A stretch of DNA of 63,772 bases from Pseudozobellia thermophila. GTDB lineage: Bacteria; Bacteroidota; Bacteroidia; Flavobacteriales; Flavobacteriaceae. The position numbers and the translations under genes are program-made. Where the stretch lies: positions 4,767-68,538 of the forward strand of contig NZ_FQYU01000010.1 of assembly GCF_900141855.1 (NCBI RefSeq), written 5' to 3'. Below, one piece after another: positions 16,958-25,207 of this stretch (positions are counted from its first letter, which is position 1; each line of letters opens with the position of its first letter). The notes under the pieces were generated by a model, which ran no database searches, was not told where the DNA came from, and saw only the letters and a program-made list of their open reading frames with translations.

Positions 16958-18301
16958 TTAACCATTTGGTTCGGTACCTTTTGGGATGCGGGGCTCGTTA
17001 AACTTGGAATAATCCCTTTGATACGGCCGAATGATCAATCTCGCTTCACGGTCGAACCGGATATAGTTGTAGACCCAATTAATGAAGACCACCATTCTAT
17101 TTCTGAAACCAATCAGAAAAAAAAGGTGGACGAACATCCAAACGAACCAGGCAAAAACTCCTTGAAACTTGTACTTTTTCAGGTCTACCACGGCCTTGTT
17201 GCGCCCTACGGTAGCCATACTCCCCTTGTCTTTGTACTCAAAAGGCAGCATCTCCCTGTCTTCGAACAGCCGTACCAGGTTCTTGCCCAGGTGCCTCCCC
17301 TGCTGAATGGCGGGCTGGGCCATCATGGGATGGCCTTGAGGCGTACCTTCGCGCTGCATACAGGCAATGTCGCCAATGGCATAGATATAGGGATCGCCTA
17401 TTACCTGATTGAAGTCGTTGACCTTGATCCTATTCCCCGGTACGAGAAGGTCGCCGGCATCCAAGCCTTTGACCGATACCCCCTTGACCCCCGCGGCCCA
17501 CACCAAGGTGGCCGCCTCGAACACAAGGTCGGTTTTGGTAGTGACCTTCTTTCCGTCATAGCCGGTAACACGGGTGTTCTTCCAAATCTGAACGCCCAGG
17601 CTTTCCAAAAAATCTTCCGCTTTTTTAGACGCCTTTTCACTCATCGCCTTTAAAATCCGATCTCCCGATTGAACCAGGTTGATCTGGACACGTCTGGTAT
17701 CCAGGTCCGGATAGTCCTTGGGCAGTATTCCCTTTTTGATTTCGGCCAAGGCCCCCGCCAGCTCCACCCCGGTGGGTCCGCCCCCCACAATGACAAAATT
17801 CATGAGGGCGTCTCGTTCGTGCAGGTTATCGGTAAGCAGGGCCTGTTCGAAATTTTCAAGGATCATGCTGCGCAGGTTCAACGATTGGGGAATCGATTTC
17901 ATGGCCATGCCGTTCATTTCTATCTCGACGTTCCCGAAAAAATTCGTCTCCGATCCCATGGCGATGACCAAATAATCGTATGAAAGCTTGCCGATATTGG
18001 TAACCACCTGTTTCGAATCGCGAAGTACCTGCTGCAGCTCGGCCATACGGAAGTAAAAATTGGGGTAGTCTTGCAAGATCTTGCGTATCGGATAAGCGAT
18101 CGAATCGGGTTCGAGCCCCCCGGTCGAAACCTGGTACAATAGGGGCTGGAAGGTATGGTAGTTGTTCTTGTCCAAAAGAACGACCTGGACTTCCTTGCCA
18201 CTGAGCTCCTTGGCCAGGGCCACGCCGCCAAAACCGCCTCCGACAATGACGATTCTCGGAAAACTGCTCTTGGGGATGTTCAACGCATCGGTTTCGCTCA
18301 T
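16958..18301 (-). CDS. ndh: Type II NADH:quinone dehydrogenase (NDH-2)
   Basis: With the start at ATG 18301 the protein is 447 residues. An AAGGAG sequence 5 bases upstream supports this choice; the frame extends 47 more codons, but that extension is unlike the family. FAD binding is by IVIVGGGFGGVALAKEL near the N-terminus, NADH binding by VIVGGGPTGVELAGALAE (about 170), and the family's ATLVWAAGVKG and AIGDIACMQ motifs follow. The hydrophobic C-terminus (AWFVWMFVHLFFLIGF) anchors it to the inner membrane. It passes electrons from NADH to menaquinone without proton pumping. Confidence 0.93.
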   Translation of the reverse strand: MSETDALNIPKSSFPRIVIVGGGFGGVALAKELSGKEVQVVLLDKNNYHTFQPLLYQVSTGGLEPDSIAYPIRKILQDYPNFYFRMAELQQVLRDSKQVVTNIGKLSYDYLVIAMGSETNFFGNVEIEMNGMAMKSIPQSLNLRSMILENFEQALLTDNLHERDALMNFVIVGGGPTGVELAGALAEIKKGILPKDYPDLDTRRVQINLVQSGDRILKAMSEKASKKAEDFLESLGVQIWKNTRVTGYDGKKVTTKTDLVFEAATLVWAAGVKGVSVKGLDAGDLLVPGNRIKVNDFNQVIGDPYIYAIGDIACMQREGTPQGHPMMAQPAIQQGRHLGKNLVRLFEDREMLPFEYKDKGSMATVGRNKAVVDLKKYKFQGVFAWFVWMFVHLFFLIGFRNRMVVFINWVYNYIRFDREARLIIRPYQRDYSKFNEPRIPKGTEPNG

Positions 18302-18322
18302 AAACTCCTTCTTTAAAAACTT

Positions 18323-18330
18323 CAAAATTA
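18323..18330 (-). promoter_or_regulatory. -7 promoter box of ndh
   Basis: An exact TAATTTTG on the minus strand, 21 bases before ATG 18301. It also supports the shortened start. Confidence 0.5.
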
Positions 18331-18373
18331 CGCATTCAGAACGTAGCGAAACCATGTCGCCGGTCGATTTTGC

Positions 18374-18381
18374 TATCTTTG
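18374..18381 (+). promoter_or_regulatory. -7 promoter box of the second ECF sigma gene
   Basis: An exact TATCTTTG lies 86 bases upstream of the GTG start and only 43 bases from the oppositely directed ndh box, so the two promoters are back to back. Confidence 0.45.
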
Positions 18382-18467
18382 GACAAATTGCCCCCAAAAA
18401 TTTCCCCTTATTTTGTAACGAAGTACCATAATTAGCTACCAATAGTTTAGCAACCTACCGACTACAC

Positions 18468-18962
18468 GTGACCAAAGAACTGGAACATCAATTTGTGACG
18501 GAACTGGAGAACAATCAAAACATTGTTCACAAGGTATGTACCCTTTACACGAACGATCGGGATGCCCATAACGACCTGTTTCAGGAAATTACGATACAGT
18601 TGTGGAAGGCCTACCCCAAGTTCAGGGGCGAATCGAAGTTCAGCACATGGATGTACCGGGTAGCCCTGAACACGGCGATCACCCTTTATCGCAAGTCGAA
18701 AAGAACCCTAAAGACCTATGATTACGACTCGGTCATTTTTCGGATAACCGCCGACGAATACGATCCTACCCAAGAGGAACAGTTAAAACTGATGTACCAG
18801 GCGGTGAAACAGTTGGGGGATATAGAAAAGGCCTTGGTATTTCTTTATTTGGAAGACAAGGACTATAGGGAAATTAGCGAGACTTTGGGCATTTCGGAAG
18901 TAAACGCCCGTGTCAAGATGAACCGGATCAAGAAAAAATTACGAACCATATTGAATCCTTAA
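18468..18962 (+). CDS. ECF-type RNA polymerase sigma-70 factor
   Basis: The 164-residue sigma factor has region 2 at about 20-85 (DAHNDLFQEITIQLWKAYPKF, then STWMYRVALNTAI) and region 4 at about 105-160 (EKALVFLYLEDKDYREISET, then LGISEVNARVKMNRIKKKLR). The start is GTG at 18468; no upstream ATG exists in frame. A 4-TM protein gene starts 5 bases after the stop, and this pair (ECF sigma plus small multi-pass protein) recurs in Flavobacteriia. The target regulon is unknown. Confidence 0.9.
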   Translation: MTKELEHQFVTELENNQNIVHKVCTLYTNDRDAHNDLFQEITIQLWKAYPKFRGESKFSTWMYRVALNTAITLYRKSKRTLKTYDYDSVIFRITADEYDPTQEEQLKLMYQAVKQLGDIEKALVFLYLEDKDYREISETLGISEVNARVKMNRIKKKLRTILNP

Positions 18963-18967
18963 CGGGT

Positions 18968-19615
18968 ATGGACGAACTGGAACTATTAAAAAAAGATTGG
19001 CAAAAAAAGGAAGAACACCTTCCCAAACTGTCGTACGAAGACATTCATAGAATGCTGTGGAAAAAATCGTCTTCCATAGTCAAATGGATACTTATAATCA
19101 GCATTCTGGAGATTGTCTTGCCCAACCTCCTTTATTTGATCCCTTCCTTTAGAAAAAACATGAGCATCTACGACAACACCATGGTAGACCAATGCTTCGT
19201 GGTTATGACGATAATCTATTATATCGTCGTCTTTTATTTCGTCTACCAATTTTACAGCCGTTACAAAGAGATATCGGTACTCGACAACGCCAGAAGCCTT
19301 ATGCGCAAAATAATCAGGACACGAAGGACCGTAAAGCACTACGTCATATTCTCCCTCTCGACCATACTGGTCTTTATAGGCATTGTTATCGTAGGCATTT
19401 ACCTCAACGATAGTTTTGTAGACAACATTACCGAAATGACCGATGGCGCAAGCACGGTTTCACCCGAAAAACTAAAAACGACGTTAATGGTATCGATGGC
19501 CCTTATGGGCATTGTTCTGGTCGCTTTTTTCGGCGGGGTCTACTTTTTGCTATACGGACTGTTGCTCAGAAAGCTCAAAAAGAACTATACCGAACTGAAA
19601 CGTTTGGAAATCTAG
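18968..19615 (+). CDS. Four-TM membrane protein, partner of the ECF sigma factor
   Basis: The 215-residue protein has a soluble acidic/basic N-terminus of about 35 residues (MDELELLKKDWQKKEEHLPK), then membrane helices at about 38-58, 75-96, 119-140 and 170-196. The short N-terminal helix could bind the sigma factor, as in membrane anti-sigma proteins, but no known anti-sigma motif is present. Tight coupling (5 bases) to the sigma gene is the main argument for a regulatory role. Its stop shares the tetranucleotide CTAG with the stop of the convergent plsC gene. Confidence 0.7.
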   Translation: MDELELLKKDWQKKEEHLPKLSYEDIHRMLWKKSSSIVKWILIISILEIVLPNLLYLIPSFRKNMSIYDNTMVDQCFVVMTIIYYIVVFYFVYQFYSRYKEISVLDNARSLMRKIIRTRRTVKHYVIFSLSTILVFIGIVIVGIYLNDSFVDNITEMTDGASTVSPEKLKTTLMVSMALMGIVLVAFFGGVYFLLYGLLLRKLKKNYTELKRLEI

Positions 19616-20427
19616 AACTTCTTGCTGTTTCTAAACCGCCTAAGCTCGTTCTCTTCTTCGTAGGCCAAAAGCTCTTCCTTCGGGATTACCTTTAAAAAGG
19701 AAGGGTGCTGTTCGATGGCGTATTCGAGTTTTTCGATTATCGAATCGAAAGATTCGTTCTCGTAATCGATATTGAGGGGTTCTTTGATGACCATCGACTG
19801 CAGAATGCCCTTTTTCTTGATCCTCAGTCCCTTTTTGTCGAAGGATCGCCTGAAACCGTCTATCACTACGGGCACTACGACCGGCTTGTACTTTTTGATG
19901 ATATGTGCCGTACCCTTTCGAAGGGGCTTCCAGGGCGTGGTCGTTCCCTGCGGGAAGGTAATGACCCAACCGTCGTTGAGGGCCTTGCCGATGTTGGAGA
20001 TGTCGCTCATTTTAACCTGGCGTTTGATATCCTTTCCCTCCGAACGCCACGTACGTTCGACGCTGATCGAGCCCGCGTAGGCGAATATCTTGGTCAAGAG
20101 ACTTTTTTTCATGGTCTCGGCCGCCGCCACATAGTACATGTTCAGCTTGGGGTTCCAGATGTAGCCAATGTTCTTGATATTATCGACCCTACCGCTCAGA
20201 CTGGCATTGAAAACGTGGAACATGGCCACCACATCGGCAAAATAGGTTTGGTGATTGCTCACGAAAAGGACATTCTTGTCGGGCAACTGCCTGATAATTT
20301 CCGACCCTTCGACCTCTAACCTGTTAAACCGCTTGTAACGCGAATGGGTAAGTACCCCCAAAATGCGAATAAGCCATTTTTTAAGGAATAAAATATGTCC
20401 GAACGGATTTTTCTTAAATAAGCCCAT
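19612..20427 (-). CDS. 1-acyl-sn-glycerol-3-phosphate acyltransferase (PlsC family)
   Basis: The 271-residue enzyme, from ATG 20427, acylates lysophosphatidate or a related acceptor at the inner membrane. It shows the acyltransferase block I N-H-x4-D (SNHQTYFADVVAMFHVFN, about 76-93), block II around ISVERTWRSEGKD and block III as FPQGTTTPW in place of FPEGTRS. An N-terminal hydrophobic helix (LIRILGVLT) fits membrane association. I reject the 29-codon upstream extension. A TAAATTTG box ends 6 bases before the ATG, so the transcript may be essentially leaderless. Confidence 0.88.
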   Translation of the reverse strand: MGLFKKNPFGHILFLKKWLIRILGVLTHSRYKRFNRLEVEGSEIIRQLPDKNVLFVSNHQTYFADVVAMFHVFNASLSGRVDNIKNIGYIWNPKLNMYYVAAAETMKKSLLTKIFAYAGSISVERTWRSEGKDIKRQVKMSDISNIGKALNDGWVITFPQGTTTPWKPLRKGTAHIIKKYKPVVVPVVIDGFRRSFDKKGLRIKKKGILQSMVIKEPLNIDYENESFDSIIEKLEYAIEQHPSFLKVIPKEELLAYEEENELRRFRNSKKF

Positions 20428-20433
20428 AGGGTG

Positions 20434-20441
20434 CAAATTTA
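20434..20441 (-). promoter_or_regulatory. -7 promoter box of plsC
   Basis: An exact minus-strand TAAATTTG whose last base is 7 positions from the A of the ATG, which would place transcription start almost at the start codon. Confidence 0.45.
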
Positions 20442-20453
20442 CGAAATAAGGTA

Positions 20454-21098
20454 CTATAAAACCTGCTGTAAAAGGGTTCTGATTTCGCTCAACATCATAC
20501 TTGTTGCCCCCCATACCGTATAACCGTTTAGTTTAAAGGCCGGTACGTTGACATTCTTGGCGTACGAAGTTGTCAGGTTTTGCGTAAAAATACTCTTGTC
20601 GTCCATAAAATCGATTAGCTTCACCTCCAACAACTCGGCCACCTCCGCCTCTTGCGGCACAAAAGGCCCGGGCTTGGGGTAGAGTCCCATAAACGGAAAA
20701 ACCTCAAAATTGCTCGGCGGAATATAGATCTCGCTCAAAGACCGTACGACCTGGATCTCGGAAGGCTCCACGCCCACTTCCTCGTAGGTTTCCCTAAGGG
20801 CCGTCGACATCAGGTCGGTATCGTTCTTCTCGATCTTGCCCCCCGGGAAGCCCACTTGGTTGGAGTGCACATCCTTGGGGTGGCTTCTTCGTAAGATCAA
20901 GAGAAAACGGGTATCATTGGCCAAACCCGGATAAAAAAGGGCCATTACCCCTGCCCGCTTGGGGTTTTTGGCCATTTTACGCACCTTTCGCAATTCGTCG
21001 AGCCTAAATTCGGGCGCCATTTTTAAGTGGGCCGCCTCCCCCGGTAACGGTAGATTTTTTATTTTTGAAACCCTTACGGAAAACTCATCAAAGTCCAT
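20454..21098 (-). CDS. Nudix hydrolase, CoA pyrophosphatase type
   Basis: The 214-residue protein, from ATG 21098, carries a Nudix box GGKIEKNDTDLMSTALRETYEEVG (GX5EX7REUXEEXGU pattern satisfied). The preceding LLILRRSHPKDVHSNQVGFPGG segment, ending directly at the box, is characteristic of the NudL/PCD1 CoA diphosphatase group. It would split CoA into 3',5'-ADP and phosphopantetheine. The start codon overlaps that of the divergent cyclophilin gene in the palindrome CATG; the longer frame to 21278 lies entirely antisense to the cyclophilin and is rejected. Confidence 0.9.
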   Translation of the reverse strand: MDFDEFSVRVSKIKNLPLPGEAAHLKMAPEFRLDELRKVRKMAKNPKRAGVMALFYPGLANDTRFLLILRRSHPKDVHSNQVGFPGGKIEKNDTDLMSTALRETYEEVGVEPSEIQVVRSLSEIYIPPSNFEVFPFMGLYPKPGPFVPQEAEVAELLEVKLIDFMDDKSIFTQNLTTSYAKNVNVPAFKLNGYTVWGATSMMLSEIRTLLQQVL

Positions 21099-21804
21099 GA
21101 AGTATAGAAAATGCTTTGCTTTAGCAATATTACCAATATTTTTACTCTTTTCATGCGGTGAAACGGCGAAGAAAAAAAGCCAGCCGGTATCGTCCGCGGA
21201 ATCAAAAAAAGATTCCGTACCAACCGATACAACGACTACAAGGGAAGAAAAATTTGTGTTGACCGAAGAAAATGCCATCGACTTCTTCTTCGACTACCAA
21301 AAAGACCTCAAGGTCGACAAGGTCAAGATTACGACAAGCTTCGGAAGCTTTACCGTCCAATTGTACGACAATGTACCCTACCATAAGGCCAACTTTATCT
21401 ATCTGACCCGAAAAGGCTATTTCGACAGCACCCAATTTCATCGGGTCGTCCGAAATTTCATTATTCAGGGCGGAAGCTCTGACGACAAGAAAACCGCCCG
21501 TAAAAGAAGGGAGATCGGCCGCTACCTGCTACCGCCCGACACCCGAAAGGGCTACAAGCATCACCGGGGTACGATTTCGATGCCCAGCAGCGAGATCGAC
21601 AACCCCCATATGCTGGCCTCGCCCTATGAGTTCTTTATCGTGGTCACCCATCCCGGGGCCTATCACCTGGACGGGGACTTCACCCCTTTCGGAAAGGTAA
21701 TAGCGGGCATGGACGTGGTGGACAAGATCAACCAAGTTGAAACGGGGGACGGCGATTGGCCCCATCAAAACGTTTATATATTGAAGGCCGAAGTAGTGGA
21801 ATGA
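21097..21804 (+). CDS. Cyclophilin-type peptidyl-prolyl isomerase, lipoprotein
   Basis: The 235-residue protein, from ATG 21097, has a lipoprotein signal (MKYRKCFALAILPIFLLFSC) followed by a Ser/Thr/Lys linker to about residue 60. The cyclophilin domain follows (VKITTSFGSFTVQLYDNVPYHKANFI, then YFDSTQFHRVVRNFIIQGG with the catalytic Arg, and FTPFGKVIAGMDVVDKI). It would assist proline isomerisation during folding of exported proteins, anchored to the membrane on the periplasmic side. A 46-codon upstream extension overlaps the Nudix gene antisense and lacks signal character. Confidence 0.92.
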   Translation: MKYRKCFALAILPIFLLFSCGETAKKKSQPVSSAESKKDSVPTDTTTTREEKFVLTEENAIDFFFDYQKDLKVDKVKITTSFGSFTVQLYDNVPYHKANFIYLTRKGYFDSTQFHRVVRNFIIQGGSSDDKKTARKRREIGRYLLPPDTRKGYKHHRGTISMPSSEIDNPHMLASPYEFFIVVTHPGAYHLDGDFTPFGKVIAGMDVVDKINQVETGDGDWPHQNVYILKAEVVE

Positions 21805-21823
21805 CAATTGTTAAGCCGAAACC

Positions 21824-22441
21824 CTAGCCCTTACCCTTTCCATAAATATCCGGCAAGGCTATCCGGAACTTGACCGCCAACAAGCGTACCGTAATAATTA
21901 TCAGAATGGCGGCAATGTAGGCATAGGCCCCATCAAAGGGCAGCCGGATAAACAAAAAATAGCTGCTTCCCCCTAAAATACAAGCCGTCGCATATATTTC
22001 CTTTCTTCTAAAGATTACGGGAATTTCATTGCAGAGCATATCGCGGATCACCCCCCCGAAACAAGCCGTGATCGTGCCAAGGGCAATGCACATTACCGGT
22101 AAGAGGTCTACGGCCAGTCCCTTCTCTATACCCAGCATGGTGAAGAGACCGATCCCGATGGTATCGAACAAGAACAAGGTCTTTCTCAAATACTTCAACT
22201 GCTTCACGAAAATTACGGAAAAGACGACGGTAACGGCGATCACGGTAATATAGACAGGCTCCTTCATCCAAAGGACGGGGGTGTTGCCAATGAGCACGTC
22301 GCGCAAGGTACCCCCGCCTACGGCGGTAACGAAGGCTATGATAAAGACCCCAAAGATATCGAGCCTCTTGTTCATGGCCACCAAAACGCCCGAAATGGCA
22401 AAGGCGATGGTTCCGAGAATGTCGATGATAAAATAAAACAT
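21824..22441 (-). CDS. TRIC-type cation channel family protein (UPF0126)
   Basis: The 205-residue membrane protein has about seven helices in two homologous halves, each with the family's glycine-rich G-G-x-x-R-D motif: GGGTLRDVLIGNTPVLW (about 42-58) and GGVIRDMLCNEIPVIFRR (about 129-146). Prokaryotic relatives of trimeric intracellular cation channels form homotrimers permeable to monovalent cations. It stands alone between the cyclophilin and the RDD gene, with a TACTTTTG box 24 bases upstream. Confidence 0.92.
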   Translation of the reverse strand: MFYFIIDILGTIAFAISGVLVAMNKRLDIFGVFIIAFVTAVGGGTLRDVLIGNTPVLWMKEPVYITVIAVTVVFSVIFVKQLKYLRKTLFLFDTIGIGLFTMLGIEKGLAVDLLPVMCIALGTITACFGGVIRDMLCNEIPVIFRRKEIYATACILGGSSYFLFIRLPFDGAYAYIAAILIIITVRLLAVKFRIALPDIYGKGKG

Positions 22442-22464
22442 AGGCGCTGTATTTTGCCGAAGGC

Positions 22465-22472
22465 CAAAAGTA
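22465..22472 (-). promoter_or_regulatory. -7 promoter box of the TRIC channel gene
   Basis: An exact minus-strand TACTTTTG, predicted leader about 18 bases. Confidence 0.5.
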
Positions 22473-22538
22473 CTTCTTATTCGATCAAAAAAACACCTAT
22501 TGCAAAATGCTTTTTTTGCGCAGTGGGCTACTTTCTAC

Positions 22539-23255
22539 CTAGAGTTGCTGGGTATAATAACTGTAGTCTTTGACAATTATATCGACAAACTCGATGGGTT
22601 TAAGCTCGGTATGCACCCCGGTTACCTTTTTGATCTGATCGCTGAGGGAAACGATGACGTTGTGGTCGCCGTTTCGCACGGCCGAATCGTAAAGTTCCTT
22701 GATGGTCTGCATTTCCCTGTCGCTAAAAACGGTTACCTGGGAAAACCGGGGGCTGTAGTCCTCGGGCAGTTGCCTGAGCAAGGTATCTTGAAGCGATATT
22801 TTTCTCTTTTCGCTGATGACCGTCGTACCCGCTGCAATATCCCCGACCCTTTGGCCCTTTCCCCGGACCAAAATGGTAAGTACGGCCACGCCCCCCGAGG
22901 AAATCCCTACGTCGATGATTCGCAAGACCCAACGTATCAAATAACTGGCAAAACCAGGCTTTGAGCCATCGAGTTTCACTACCCGTACCTGCATTAATTT
23001 TTTTCCAATGGTCTGACCGTCCAACAGGCTTTCGAAAAGCACGTAATACAAAAAGGCGGGCAGGCTCATTATCAGATAAAAAACCCACGAGTCGCCGAAA
23101 TCAAGATCGAGGGATACCAGTAGAAAAAACATCACGATCAGGTAGGCCGTAATTATTAGGGAATCGATGAGATACGCCAGCATACGGTCTCCTAGATGGG
23201 CCGTGTTCTGGTCGATGCTTATATTTTGGGCCGTTTCTATTTGAAATTGTTCCAT
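22539..23255 (-). CDS. RDD family membrane protein
   Basis: The 238-residue protein has the RDD domain (about 20-150): HLGDRMLAYLIDSLIITAY gives the conserved Arg and Asp in helix 1, DGQTIGKKLMQVRVVKLDG the central loop, then RWVLRIIDVG and RGKGQRVGDIAAGTTVI. A soluble C-terminal tail of about 85 residues is longer than usual. RDD proteins are implicated in transport, but most are uncharacterised. It is divergent from the SpoIIM-led operon with only 32 bases between start codons, and RDD plus SpoIIM plus MoxR/DUF58 recur together in Bacteroidota, so it probably belongs to the same system. Confidence 0.92.
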   Translation of the reverse strand: MEQFQIETAQNISIDQNTAHLGDRMLAYLIDSLIITAYLIVMFFLLVSLDLDFGDSWVFYLIMSLPAFLYYVLFESLLDGQTIGKKLMQVRVVKLDGSKPGFASYLIRWVLRIIDVGISSGGVAVLTILVRGKGQRVGDIAAGTTVISEKRKISLQDTLLRQLPEDYSPRFSQVTVFSDREMQTIKELYDSAVRNGDHNVIVSLSDQIKKVTGVHTELKPIEFVDIIVKDYSYYTQQL

Positions 23256-23287
23256 AGTTTCGTTTCTTTGGGTAATAACCCCGTAAC

Positions 23288-24262
23288 ATGCGTGAGGCCG
23301 CCTTTGTAAAGCAAAATAAAGACAAATGGGCTACTTTTGAAAGGGCCTTGTCAAACAAAACGAAGCTGTCACCCGATAAATTGTCCGACCTCTATATCGA
23401 GATTACGGACCATCTCAGCTACGCAAAGACATTTTATGCCGGCAGCAATACCGAAATTTATCTGAACGCATTGGCCTCCGCGGCACACCAAAAAATCTAT
23501 AAGACCAGGCGCGAGCCCAAAAACCGTATTATAGAATTTTGGAAGACCGATTTTCCGCTCGTTTTTTACAAGTACCAACGCGAACTACTGATCGCCTTTT
23601 TGGTCTTTGGCTTCTTTTCCCTCGTCGGCGCCTTTTCATCGGCCAACGAGGGCGACTTTGTACGCTCGATCTTAGGGGATGGCTACGTCAACATGACCCT
23701 TGAAAATATTGAAAAAGGGGACCCTATGGCGGTGTACAAAAAAATGGGCGAATTCAATATGTTCCTCGGCATTACCATCAATAACATCAGGGTGGCCCTA
23801 ATGGCCTTCGCCATGGGCATTCTACTGGGCATCGGAACGCTGTTCGTTATGATGCGCAACGGAATCATGTTGGGCAGTTTTCAATATTTCTTCTACGACA
23901 AGGGCCTTCTGTGGGAATCGGCCCGTACCATCTGGATCCATGGCACCATAGAAATTTCGGTAATCATCATAGCGGGCTGTGCCGGTCTGGTCCTTGCGAA
24001 CGGCATGCTCTTTCCGGGCACGTATACGCGATTGGAGTCGTTCAGGAGAGGGGTCAAGGATGGGTTAAAAATCATGCTCAGCACCGTCCCCTTCTTTATA
24101 CTTGCGGGATTTTTGGAGGGCTTTGTCACCCGCCATACCGAAATGCCCGACGTATTGGCGATCCTAATTATTTTATCCTCATTGGCACTAATTCTCTTTT
24201 ACTACGTTATATACCCACGACGACTCCATAAAGAAAAAATGAAAACCAAAACCTTAAATTGA
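23288..24262 (+). CDS. Stage II sporulation protein M (SpoIIM) family membrane protein
   Basis: The 324-residue protein has a soluble N-terminal region of about 100 residues and then five or six membrane helices with the SpoIIM-family core: NNIRVALMAFAMGILLGIGT, FQYFFYDKGLLWE, WIHGTIEISVIIIAGCAGL and SFRRGVKDGLKIMLSTVPFF, then LEGFVTRH. In Bacillus SpoIIM helps peptidoglycan degradation during engulfment; this organism does not sporulate by any sign here, so the role is an envelope one by analogy only. First gene of the six-gene operon, divergent from RDD. Confidence 0.92.
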   Translation: MREAAFVKQNKDKWATFERALSNKTKLSPDKLSDLYIEITDHLSYAKTFYAGSNTEIYLNALASAAHQKIYKTRREPKNRIIEFWKTDFPLVFYKYQRELLIAFLVFGFFSLVGAFSSANEGDFVRSILGDGYVNMTLENIEKGDPMAVYKKMGEFNMFLGITINNIRVALMAFAMGILLGIGTLFVMMRNGIMLGSFQYFFYDKGLLWESARTIWIHGTIEISVIIIAGCAGLVLANGMLFPGTYTRLESFRRGVKDGLKIMLSTVPFFILAGFLEGFVTRHTEMPDVLAILIILSSLALILFYYVIYPRRLHKEKMKTKTLN

Positions 24263-24335
24263 AAAACCTGAAGGACGAGGCCGGCCGAACGGGTGGGCAG
24301 CCATCTAAATACCGTCCTTAAAAACCACTTAGTGC

Positions 24336-25202
24336 ATGAAACAGTATATCGAATTCAAAAAGCAACGCGAACTGGGTGAAATTATTTCGGACACCTTTGC
24401 CTTTTTGCGCAACGAGTTCAAACCCTTTTTTAACACCTTCCTCAAGATCATCGGACCGTATTTGGTGGTCTTGCTCATCTGCTATGTCTTATATATGTAC
24501 CTGATCGGCGACTTTTTCAATTTTGACGTCCAGAGTTCGAACGAGGCCCTGAACGGGCTGTTGCTTTTTGCCGTTGCCGCCGCCTTTGTGCTGTCGATGA
24601 TCGTAACCTATGTACTTTCGCAGGCCACCACCCTCTTCTATATCAAATCTTACACGAACAACAAGGGAGTTACCGATTTTAATGAAATAAAAAAAGAAGT
24701 CTACGCCTCTTTCTGGTCGTTTGTCGGTCTCGGTATCTTGGTCGGTATTTGTGTCGGGGTCGGTTTTATGTTCTGTATACTTCCCGGGGTCTACCTGTAT
24801 GTACCCTTGGTTTTGTCGTTTAGCATCATGGTATTTAACCAAAAGAACGTTTCCGATGCCTTCGGCTATAGTTTTACACTGGTAAAGGACCATTGGTGGA
24901 CGACTTTCGCCGCCCTTTTCGTGGTAGGCATCATCGTTTACGTGGCCAGTATGGCCTTCTCCATACCTGCCACCATTTACAACTACGCCAAGTTGGGCAT
25001 ACTTTCAGGGGAGATCGACGCCGAAAATTTTACCACTGCCGATCCGGTGTCATTGCTTTTGGGTTCCATAAGTACCCTTGCCCAATTCCTTTTGAACCTG
25101 GTTTCGGTAGTGGCAAGTGTCTTCGTCTATTTCAACCTCAACGAGAAAAAGAACTTTACCGGCACCTACGAACGAATTAAAAATCTAGGGGAGAGAGAAT
25201 AG
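24336..25202 (+). CDS. Multi-pass membrane protein of the MoxR/DUF58 operon
   Basis: The 288-residue protein has a short soluble start (FKKQRELGEIISDTFAFLRNEFKP), then six or so hydrophobic helices (about 37-58, 75-97, 127-152, 150-165, 190-212, 245-268). The pattern resembles glycerophosphoryl-diester-phosphodiesterase membrane-domain/DUF975-like proteins, but I cannot assign it firmly. It follows SpoIIM by 73 bases and precedes the DUF4129 gene by 5, so it is part of the cluster. Function unknown. Confidence 0.75.
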   Translation: MKQYIEFKKQRELGEIISDTFAFLRNEFKPFFNTFLKIIGPYLVVLLICYVLYMYLIGDFFNFDVQSSNEALNGLLLFAVAAAFVLSMIVTYVLSQATTLFYIKSYTNNKGVTDFNEIKKEVYASFWSFVGLGILVGICVGVGFMFCILPGVYLYVPLVLSFSIMVFNQKNVSDAFGYSFTLVKDHWWTTFAALFVVGIIVYVASMAFSIPATIYNYAKLGILSGEIDAENFTTADPVSLLLGSISTLAQFLLNLVSVVASVFVYFNLNEKKNFTGTYERIKNLGERE

Positions 25203-25207
25203 ACCAT

